64,000 nucleotides of DNA. Origin: Desulfosporosinus fructosivorans. GTDB lineage: Bacteria > Bacillota > Desulfitobacteriia > Desulfitobacteriales > Desulfitobacteriaceae. The stretch covers positions 763,038 through 827,037 of the forward strand of contig NZ_SPQQ01000003.1 of the NCBI RefSeq assembly GCF_004766045.1, in the 5' to 3' direction. The notes below the pieces were generated by a model. That model was not told the origin of the DNA and ran no database searches. It saw only the letters and a list, made by a program, of their open reading frames with translations. Shown piece after piece: positions 53,770 to 61,598 of the stretch (the stretch's first letter is position 1; every line of letters starts with the position of its first letter). Both the position numbers and the translations under genes were made by a program.

Positions 53770-53988
53770 TGGAGACGATAATAGTGCTGTATCGGGGTTG
53801 AGTGAAAGCCTTAGTATGAGCAGGTTTGAGAAGGTGTATAGTCTTAGTTTGAGGCGTATGGGAAACTATAGTTGATTTTGTATAGCCAGATAGTCTCTTA
53901 ATGGACGGTGTGGCCTTTTTTGTATTCATGGATTATTTTTGCTATCGTGGGAGGATATGAAAGAAAAAAGTAGAAATGTTAAACTGGG
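53770..53988 (+). repeat. Intergenic repeat C
   Basis: Starts 40 bp after the unit 2 stop. Shares tggagacgataatagtgct with repeat A exactly, then atgagc.ggtttgagaagg, a weaker hairpin (gccaga / ggtgtggc, 53885-53914) plus T6, tggattattttt, and the tail ending agaaatgtta. It is closer to A than to B. Confidence 0.75.
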
Positions 53989-54141
53989 ATAATTTGTATA
54001 GTTTGAAAGTACTCTCACTGAAACGATGGTAATTACCCTGGTTCCTTGTGTGCCGAATAAATTGAATTCTAAGTGAGAGTGATTTTGTGCATCAAGCAGT
54101 TGCGCAATAATTAGGACGATGAATAAAGGAGGATATGCATT

Positions 54142-54594
54142 ATGAATGCAACCAAATTTTGGATTTGCGACAATTGTAGAAAGAAAATTAAAGATATTAA
54201 TGAGGGATGGGTTGAATGGTTAGAGCTAAAGAATGAAAATGGCCTTTACAATTCATACCAAGGCATAAGAATTGTTCATAGTGCAAGATGCAATTATAAT
54301 CAGGATTTAGTATACAAAAAGTTTAGTGCAATAGTTGGTGATATGGATTTACAATCTTTTTCAGGTGCAGATGGACTAATGGATTTATTATTATTTGTAA
54401 GCGAAGGGTATTTCGATAATAAAGAAGAGCTACTGGAAATAATTAAAAGAATTCATATACCTGGTTATGAAGAAGCAAGATCATCTTTTGAAGAGGCAAT
54501 AGAAGAGGGTGTATTTGAACCTAATACTAAGCCTGGCTATTACACCCAAAGTAATATATCATCTGTTTTAAATTACTTAAAAAAGAAACAATAA
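54142..54594 (+). CDS. Hypothetical protein with N-terminal CxxC
   Basis: A 150-aa acidic protein downstream of repeat C. The start FWICDNCRKKIKDINEGWVEW suggests a zinc-ribbon-like knuckle (CxxC at 10-13) with a later Cys (HSARCNY) as further ligand; the rest is helical. Strong ggaggat site. The promoter gap carries a 9-bp inverted repeat actctcact/agtgagagt (54011-54019 with 54072-54080). Family not recognised; its position suggests a third cassette, with the closing repeat missing. Confidence 0.6.
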   Translation: MNATKFWICDNCRKKIKDINEGWVEWLELKNENGLYNSYQGIRIVHSARCNYNQDLVYKKFSAIVGDMDLQSFSGADGLMDLLLFVSEGYFDNKEELLEIIKRIHIPGYEEARSSFEEAIEEGVFEPNTKPGYYTQSNISSVLNYLKKKQ

Positions 54595-54630
54595 CCTAAG
54601 CGGTGGAACAAGCACCGTCGTGTAGATCAA

Positions 54631-54678
54631 CCTCCCCTTTGATACACTAAGAACAAGTGATCAGAGGGGAGGTTTTAT
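54631..54678 (+). terminator. Terminator-like hairpin before the IS66 remnant
   Basis: cctcccct pairs with aggggagg and the inner ttgat with atcag, followed by ttttatt. It ends the 54142 gene or belongs to the IS66-type end. Confidence 0.6.
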
Positions 54679-54679
54679 T

Positions 54680-55125
54680 GTGAAATCCACAGCTAAAAAC
54701 TGCAACTTTGGGAGCAGCGAATAAGAGAAAGAATCCAAAATAGCATGACAATCAGGGATTGGTGTGAAAAAAATGGCGTGAGCAAGAATCAGTACAATTA
54801 TTGGAACCAGCGGGTGCGCAAAAGTCAAAAAACAGGCAAAGAAACGTTGGCTTGCGAATTGTTTGACGAGCTTTGGAGAGGTGAACCTGTTCGACACTTG
54901 GGAGTTCGTGTTTCCGAGCTATGTCAAAATGAATTTAGGCAGCTCTCACTATTTGAGAAGGATTACGAGAAGCAGAGAACAGTTGATCGAGTAGTAGACT
55001 CGATACGTGAGAGGTATGGGAATGGCTTGGTGTTTAGATCCGCATTTTTGAATAGCGGAGTGCGCTTCAGCACTGGAGGAACTGTCGATGATGAGGAATA
55101 CCCGATGATGTCAGGTATTCTGTAG
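54680..55125 (+). pseudogene. Hybrid remnant: IS66 TnpA-like start fused to Y-family DNA polymerase C-terminus
   Basis: The first part reads KLQLWEQRIRERIQNS, then MTIRDWCEKNGVSKNQYNYWNQRVRK, as in IS66 accessory protein TnpA, with a one-base frameshift near 54695. From about 54840 the same frame reads LACELFDELWRGEPVRHLGVRVSELC...QLSLF...DSIRERYG...GGTVDDEEYPMMSGIL, the little-finger end of UmuC/ImuB-type polymerases. The catalytic palm is absent. An insertion or deletion must have joined them; the 126-aa ORF from 54745 is probably not functional. Confidence 0.75.
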
Positions 55126-55562
55126 TGAGTTAGTAGTTTGCGATTAAGAATAACAGCTTTAATTATTTACCATATAACTTAGTTACTAACATTTGTAACT
55201 ATTGCAGGAATATTTAGGCAACACGTTGAAATTCTAAGTAATTTAAGCAATCGCTTGACCAATAAGCCCCGGATCCATGCCAAGATTGTTAGGGCGCTTT
55301 GTAGCATTTTTTCTATAATGCGGCGTTGGTCAAAAAAATGGTTTTTATTGTCACTGGAATCATACAAAACCATATTTGGAAAAGTAATACCGAGATAGCC
55401 GCAAATACCGCCGCTGATTTTTGTTATCATGTATTTAACCGCAAGGGTGTATTTGATGAGTTAGTAGATAGAAAACCTTTATAAAGTATTTTTACAACCA
55501 GTTGCTCATTATGTTTAGGACAAGCAATATAGAATACTGTAAATTTCCCCAACGGAGGCAAT
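55126..55562. other. Gap without a recognisable gene
   Basis: A minus-strand 83-aa frame (55179-55430) lacks a good start signal and a recognised domain; it may be debris of a transposase. The promoter for the 55563 gene probably lies near its 3' end (tataga/gaatac region), with a weak caacggaggca site at 55548-55558. Confidence 0.4.
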
Positions 55563-56814
55563 ATGAATTTATTTGGAAATAAGACGAAAAAAGATTCAGA
55601 GGAGTTACAACTCTGTTTAAAAGATGAATATGGAATTGAAGTGTATCGCGAAAAAAAGATGCTTCCAGCTGAACTGGAGGAAAAAGGCTACAGGAAATTG
55701 CCAAACGAGGCGCTTGGACGCGTGACACAGATATTCCAATATGTACCGCAACTTGCTATTCAGCATATCAACAATGGCGCAGTTCAGGTTGCGTTTAAGG
55801 ATGCAGTGGAAGGAACTTACCGGGTAATCTTGGATACTGGTACGATTCTGGCCAAATCAAAACAAACAGTTGGAGCCTTTCGAGGCGCTGAGCTAAATCA
55901 AGTGACAAACAAGGTGGCCGGCCAAGCAGAATTTATTGAGAGCAGTGCAATATTGTCTGTTTCAGCAGCACCACAGGTAGCTTTAAATATTTTTAATGCT
56001 GCATCTTTTGTTACTGGACAATATTTTATGGCACAGGTTAATGAAAAGCTGTCAGATATCAAAGATGGTCTGGATCGAATAGAACAATTTCTTGATGCCG
56101 ACAAACAAAGTAAGCTCAAGGCGGATTTTCAGACACTCGAAAAAGTTAATAGGCGGATTTCCTTCATCAAAGACGATGAAGTTCAAAAAAATGCTACGAT
56201 AACGCAGCTCAAATCAATCCAAACAGAGACGCAAGGGTTTATCAACTTTTATCAGGAGCAATCAGAAAGTGTTAGGCAGGCCGCTGATAAAAAAGATAAG
56301 GATAAGAAGATTGGTAAGAATATAAATGATGTCGGAAATTATATGACTCAGTATCGGTGTGCAACATTAGCGTATTGCATGGCAAATCTTATGGAACTTT
56401 ATCTAATGGATGCACCTAATGCCGATTATTTTAAGATTGTTCATGAAGAACTTAAAGGAATCGTAAACCAGTATAAAGATGATTATTCTTTATCTGGATT
56501 CAAATAATGCATTAAATAAGAGAAACCCAATACAGATTGCTGCTGATGCAGTAGTTGGTGTTGCTCTAACTGTAGTTACCAGAACATCAGTTGGCATTAA
56601 GGGTGCCCAATATGTCGATGAAAAATTTAATGAAAAACGTAAAGAAAAGAAGACAGAAAAAATCGAAAGTCTGAAACCATATATGGATCACTGCGGGAAT
56701 ACAGAGCTATTGGATTCGTCTGTTAATGGCGTTTCCAAGTATATCGCAGCTACGAATAATACAATCGAACTTCTTAAGGTTGGAAATTACTTTTATACCA
56801 ATCTTCCGGAGTAA
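55563..56814 (+). pseudogene. Hypothetical helical protein, split by a frameshift
   Basis: The first frame (55563-56507, 314 aa) has a middle hydrophobic stretch (about 130-155: SSAILSVSAAPQVALNIFNAASFVTG) and coiled-coil regions. A second frame (56479-56814, +1) continues with similar style (NPIQIAADAVVGVALTVVTRTSVGIKGAQYVDEKFNEKRKEKK...) and has no ribosome-binding site. The overlap of 29 bp suggests one ancestral protein of about 410 aa broken near 56490. Alternatives are programmed +1 frameshifting or two subunits. No family recognised. The position in a run of defence-like genes is suggestive only. Confidence 0.55.
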
Positions 56815-57001
56815 TAGGATTATTTTCCCATTATGTTTATTACATCAAGCTAGACTCACCTGTCCAACTTCACGTAAGGCTAATAATGCGCATCTCGGTA
56901 GAGGCCGAATTATAGCAATAATGCGAAACAATGACCCTGCCACTGTACCACGACGTAAGACGCTATTAAGTTGACGCTGTTTAAGAAAGAAGGCATTAAA
57001 T

Positions 57002-58411
57002 ATGCAAATGAGCAACTATGATGGCATTGCTGAAATTTCAAAAAATAATAGGGTGCCGTTTCACTTTGAGAATGGGGAAATAGAATTCTATCACGGCGGG
57101 AATATCCGCACACTTGAAGAAGGTAAAACTTCAGTTGTCGGGCAATGCTATACAGCTTTAACTGGCGGTATGGTATATTTTCACCTTCCGACACCACTCG
57201 TAAATTATTGTGCTATGAATTCTACAGACGAATTAGGTAGGCATCAAGTTCGCGCAATATCAATGGGAAATATTAAGCATAATGTCGACTTTTATATCGA
57301 GAACTATGAGGAACAATCAGAATTTACTCAAATGCGATTTGCTTTCTCAGAATTAGACTATTTCCTGCCTTCCAGCAATGCTTGTAGCTTATATGGAACT
57401 GAAGGCAATTTGACCGATTTGATGTTCTCCAGAACACCAAAAGAAGTAGTGGAATTTTCGTTCTATTATCTGGAACGCATGATTAATTTTACCTTGCGGA
57501 TCTATGCTGAAGGGAAGTGTGGTACCAGAAGCACGGCGTTGACTAAGACAGAGCTATTGCTTAAATTTGAAAAGACAAACGATCTTGACTTTTTTGTTAG
57601 ATTGTTTGAATTAGTGAACGATGTCTTTTGTTTCTTATGTAATCGTAGGAATATTACTTTACATAGTGTGACTCTTGATGGAGAGCGGATTCAGAAGTAT
57701 CCCCTTCATAAGGATCGAAAAACCGTTATTGATGAACGACCCGTCAAAACTTCTCAGACGCTTGTTATCATAAACAAATATAAGGATAACTGGGAAAGTG
57801 AAAAAGTCATCCAAAAAACAATCCGATACACAGCTTTATCAGCAAGATTTGAACAATTGTTTTTAATGTTTGTAAACAACAAGGTGTCAGTATTCAGCGT
57901 TCACTCATCCATTGCTGCACGCAATTTGATAGATTTGAAGCAATCTCTTCATATTACAGCGGCATTAGAACATTACTACAGAGAATACATTCCTGATACA
58001 CCATCTGAGGATGCAATAGAGTTTTACGACGAAATTAAAACTTTGCTTCAGGAATATGCAGAAAATCATACTGGGAAGAAAAAGAAAAAAGCCAAAAGCC
58101 TTATTAAAGGAATTTCCCCAGAACCATCCTTAATGGATAAAATTTTGAAAGTATATAGAGGTTGTCCTGAATGGACTGGCTTAGATTCTGTTTTAGATGA
58201 GTGGTTTGGAAGTCAAGTCGATGACTTGGCAGAGGTTGCAAATGAATGGCGCAACGAACTTGCCCATGAGAAGGGGAAATATGAACCCGATAAGCGTGTT
58301 GTATCAGCTATTCGTCTTGTAGAACATCTGAATTATTGTATTGTACTTAGGCAAGCTGGATATTGCGACCAACAGATCAAAAAAATTCTTGAAGATTTAT
58401 TGGTAAGGTAG
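57002..58411 (+). CDS. ApeA-like HEPN protein (candidate abortive-infection RNase)
   Basis: A 469-aa protein with a large beta-rich N-terminal part (about 15-260) and a helical C-terminal HEPN-like domain (about 310-465) holding Arg417-Asn-Glu-Leu-Ala-His422 (NEWRNELAHEKG), a canonical Rx4H ribonuclease motif. N-terminal recognition domain plus C-terminal HEPN is the layout of ApeA-type phage-abortive proteins, which are single-gene systems. The LHITAALEHYYREYIP stretch also fits that group. RBS is weak (gaaagaagg). Phage sensing is inferred. Confidence 0.65.
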   Translation: MQMSNYDGIAEISKNNRVPFHFENGEIEFYHGGNIRTLEEGKTSVVGQCYTALTGGMVYFHLPTPLVNYCAMNSTDELGRHQVRAISMGNIKHNVDFYIENYEEQSEFTQMRFAFSELDYFLPSSNACSLYGTEGNLTDLMFSRTPKEVVEFSFYYLERMINFTLRIYAEGKCGTRSTALTKTELLLKFEKTNDLDFFVRLFELVNDVFCFLCNRRNITLHSVTLDGERIQKYPLHKDRKTVIDERPVKTSQTLVIINKYKDNWESEKVIQKTIRYTALSARFEQLFLMFVNNKVSVFSVHSSIAARNLIDLKQSLHITAALEHYYREYIPDTPSEDAIEFYDEIKTLLQEYAENHTGKKKKKAKSLIKGISPEPSLMDKILKVYRGCPEWTGLDSVLDEWFGSQVDDLAEVANEWRNELAHEKGKYEPDKRVVSAIRLVEHLNYCIVLRQAGYCDQQIKKILEDLLVR

Positions 58412-58536
58412 CCAACTAAATCAATTTCAAATAACAATGTATGGCAATAACCGATTAAATTCTGGTTATGTCTAAAAGACGGAGGATTTAAGCGGATATG
58501 AATTATACTAATTCAAAAATTTAAGGTGGTTGGCAG

Positions 58537-59625
58537 ATGAAAATCGGTCGTAATGAACAGTGCCCTTGTGGCAGTGGAAAAAAGTACAAAAGATGTTGTT
58601 TAATTAAGACTGAAGAGCAGCGATTAGCCGAGGCAGTTACGACTTCTATGCAGAATATAAAAAACGAGGCTCGAATAAAAAGATGCCTTTATCCCAATCA
58701 AAATGAATGTAGTGGCAAGATTGTAAAAGACCACGCAATTCAGAATAATCGAATACTCAACAAGATAGCAGAAAAAGGCATGATACTTACTCTGGATGGT
58801 ACGTCTCATTATATGTTTCAAACATCAGAGATAAAAGGGCGTGGTGTTGCTACGACCTTTACTGGATTTTGTTCTTACCATGACAAAACTCTTTTTCAAG
58901 ATATTGAGGATAAGGATTTCACGGGAAGTAAAAAGCAAATTTTTTTATTAACATACAGGACTATGGCTTGGCATTATCACAAAAAGCAAGAACAGACAAA
59001 TGCTGCTTGCATTCACTTTGAAAAGATGTTTCAGCAAGGATATGATTTAGCCAAGTCAGACGATTTTATTGAATACCTCACAGGCTTGAAGTTAGGATTA
59101 GCAGATAATGAAAGAGAAAAAGAGATATTTGACGAAGCCTTATTGAATGAGCAGTACGGCGTTATAAGTTCTTGGACATGGGAAATCCAATACGAAATAA
59201 GTAGTGCTGTATCAATGATGACTGAACTTGAACAAGACATTTACGGCAAGCGAATCAATGATTTGGAAAAAGACATAGATGTAAAAAACATATATCTCAA
59301 TATTTTCCCTGCAGAAGGAAAATCTTTTTGCATTTGGTCTTGGTTAAGCATCTACGATAACGCATATAAAGGGTTTACTGAACAATTTTCAAAGTTAGAT
59401 AGTAGAGATAGAGAAAATTATTTTAATAATAAGCTTCCTCGTTGGACTGATTCCATTGTTATATCTCCTCGACTGTGGAAAAAGTGGGGTCCGGGAATAC
59501 AGGAAGCACTAATTGCCCATGCAAATTTTGATATACTGTATCGAATGAGGGAAAAAGAAGATAATAATTACGCATATACATACATGGATACACCATGGAA
59601 TTTTTTTGAGAATATCTCGATGTGA
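58537..59625 (+). CDS. SEC-C motif protein with HNH-like cysteine/histidine cluster
   Basis: A 362-aa protein. Residues 5-21 form a SEC-C zinc knuckle (GRNEQCPCGSGKKYKRCC). A second Cys/His set (Cys50, Cys58, His66 in KIVKDHAIQNNRIL, then Cys112 and His115 in GFCSYHD) is spaced like treble-clef HNH-type nucleases. The remaining 240 residues are helical and unrecognised. Proteins with SEC-C plus this IVKDHxIQ / GFCxxHD pattern recur in phage-defence islands, as I recall. Nuclease activity is inferred. It has its own aaggtggt site. Confidence 0.65.
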   Translation: MKIGRNEQCPCGSGKKYKRCCLIKTEEQRLAEAVTTSMQNIKNEARIKRCLYPNQNECSGKIVKDHAIQNNRILNKIAEKGMILTLDGTSHYMFQTSEIKGRGVATTFTGFCSYHDKTLFQDIEDKDFTGSKKQIFLLTYRTMAWHYHKKQEQTNAACIHFEKMFQQGYDLAKSDDFIEYLTGLKLGLADNEREKEIFDEALLNEQYGVISSWTWEIQYEISSAVSMMTELEQDIYGKRINDLEKDIDVKNIYLNIFPAEGKSFCIWSWLSIYDNAYKGFTEQFSKLDSRDRENYFNNKLPRWTDSIVISPRLWKKWGPGIQEALIAHANFDILYRMREKEDNNYAYTYMDTPWNFFENISM

Positions 59626-59861
59626 AATAGGCGATATTCCAGCAAAGACCTTCTTCCATAGGACAACGACTCATTATAAATGCACTAATCAATATTATAC
59701 ACGCAGATGAAATTCAACTAATGTTTATTACCGACAAGTCCTGACAAGTTGTGAATTGCACATTATCCATAATACCAATAAGGCTAAAATAAAAGTTCAG
59801 GATGCTTGTGGATGCTGTTTAACAACATAAAGCTACATAAAGAGTATAAAGGTGAGAGATT

Positions 59862-61598
59862 ATGGGAGAAATTAGAGAAAAACTTATTAATGCTTATCTA
59901 CAGGGTGATCTCTTAAAAATACTATGTGAAGCAAATTTGAATAACATAGATAATAGAAAATTTATCGGAAAAGAAATTGCTATCTTACATAATGAAGGTG
60001 AAATTGATGCGATTGCAGAGTTTCGTCAGTTTTTATTAAACTTAAAGGGAAGGGAATTACGCTTAATTCGTGATATTTTTAAAGAGGCATTGCCTGAGAT
60101 AAATGCTTCTGTCGCTTCGGTGATGGATTGTATTAAGCATCTTGCTACGGAAAGCAGTAACGATTTGGCAAGAAGATCGTTATTTGAACCATTTATAAAA
60201 TATTGTGAAGCAGACTCCAGACGACCCGAAGAGGTACTGCATATTGTAGAAAGCAACAATGACAAAATGCTGGATTTTATTGTGCCTGCTATTATTGCTG
60301 GTTCTAATTCGGAGCTTTCTAAATATATAGCTATAGTAATTGCACTTACTCATCACGTAAAACAAGGAGTTCGAGTGCGTGCAGTTGATGCCCTTGGAAG
60401 AATAAATTATTGTAATAGTATACCTTTAGTGGCTGACGCGCTATGTGCCTTGGATTGTGTTATTCAATCAGAACAAGATGATTATCTACTTGGCACAGGA
60501 ATAAAATCAGCGTTTTCACTCTATCTTGCCGACAAAAATATAGAAAATGATGTTGCCAACCTAATTAATGTAGCTTTATATCACAAAGGAGAATTATCCC
60601 TTCATGCAGCTTCTGAGGTATTAGCTTTTAACACAGAAAAAATTTCAGATGTGCTTTTTGATATAATGTTGGATGCCCTTAAGTTTACTAAATCTCAGAA
60701 CAAGGATACGTTAGAAAATATCGGCTTTGGTTTACTACATCTTGTAAAAACTAATCAGGAAGAAAAAGCCTTCTCATTCCTTGAAAGCCTATTGATTCAA
60801 AATGATGGCGACTTAAGTATCTTGGCTGTTGAAAGTCTAATTCATTACATGTATTTTGATAACCGGCAAATATTAAATGAACTAGCAACACGTTGGTTTA
60901 TCTCAAAAAATATTTTGCTTTGCAGCGCTATAATGGATATTGTTGGCTTGGGTTATGAAGATGATATTGTTCTATTAGCTAACACCCATCAAATTGAAGG
61001 TCAACCCGAGGGGCCATACTTATTTGCGGCTAGAAAAGCTATCGGCTGGTTGTTCACTAATCCGGTTAGTTGTGTCAGTTTTATCGTGTCTCTTATTGAC
61101 GCTTCCAGTAAAGATGAAGCTGAGCAAATAACCGACTTATTATTTGACCCACTTTTAATTAGCTATCCTGGGAAGGTAAAGCAATACCTCGAAAGCATAT
61201 TGTTATGCCAATCGCCGAAGGTTCAAAGCGTATTAAATACTTCGCTTGCTAAGTTAGAAAGTTACCATGTAGATCTAAAAGCAGCGTGGAATATACCTGA
61301 CTTATTACCCTCTCAGGCTCAACGTGAAACACACTTAAGGCTCATGAATCGTCAATTTACGGATTCATTTAATGAAGCCCAAAAGAGCTCTATCGTAAAT
61401 CTGATTTGCTCCAAGTCAGTTCTTTTATATGGTCGAAAGTCGATTAATTATGTTCATTATCCAAATGCTCAGATACAACGAATGGAAGTTCCTCTACATA
61501 GTTTTGGTCATTCTATTGAATATCCCAGCCTTAATAATATTGATCCACATGGCCTCGAATACATGTTGAGGGTTTTTCGTGCCGAGGGGTGTAAATGA
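59862..61598 (+). CDS. HEAT-like helical repeat protein (first gene of a two-gene system)
   Basis: A 578-aa entirely helical protein. Repeating pairs of helices with recurring DAL...I / A.E.L patterns (RVRAVDALGRINYCNSIPLVADAL, LSLHAASEVLAFNTEKISDVLFDIM, LSILAVESLIHYMYFDNRQILNEL, ARKAIGWLFTNPVSCVSFIVSL) suggest HEAT-type repeats from about residue 120 to 470, a scaffold for protein or nucleic-acid binding. The C-terminus (about 520-578) may be a separate small domain. Its stop overlaps the start of the nuclease-like gene (ATGA), so the two are probably made in fixed ratio. No known system recognised. Confidence 0.65.
   Translation: MGEIREKLINAYLQGDLLKILCEANLNNIDNRKFIGKEIAILHNEGEIDAIAEFRQFLLNLKGRELRLIRDIFKEALPEINASVASVMDCIKHLATESSNDLARRSLFEPFIKYCEADSRRPEEVLHIVESNNDKMLDFIVPAIIAGSNSELSKYIAIVIALTHHVKQGVRVRAVDALGRINYCNSIPLVADALCALDCVIQSEQDDYLLGTGIKSAFSLYLADKNIENDVANLINVALYHKGELSLHAASEVLAFNTEKISDVLFDIMLDALKFTKSQNKDTLENIGFGLLHLVKTNQEEKAFSFLESLLIQNDGDLSILAVESLIHYMYFDNRQILNELATRWFISKNILLCSAIMDIVGLGYEDDIVLLANTHQIEGQPEGPYLFAARKAIGWLFTNPVSCVSFIVSLIDASSKDEAEQITDLLFDPLLISYPGKVKQYLESILLCQSPKVQSVLNTSLAKLESYHVDLKAAWNIPDLLPSQAQRETHLRLMNRQFTDSFNEAQKSSIVNLICSKSVLLYGRKSINYVHYPNAQIQRMEVPLHSFGHSIEYPSLNNIDPHGLEYMLRVFRAEGCK

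Noticed and set aside
50063..53988. Classical class 1-type integron
   Set aside because: The recombinase shows no obvious IntI-specific feature, and repeats A-C do not end in the RYYYAAC/GTTRRRY boxes of attC; only the general layout is similar.
51057..53988. CRISPR array or type III toxin-antitoxin repeats
   Set aside because: The repeats are about 170-220 bp, diverged, and separated by whole genes; there are no short spaced or tandem repeats and no cas genes.
55179..55430. Minus-strand 83-codon frame in the gap before 55563
   Set aside because: No start signal, no recognised domain; mentioned only as possible debris.
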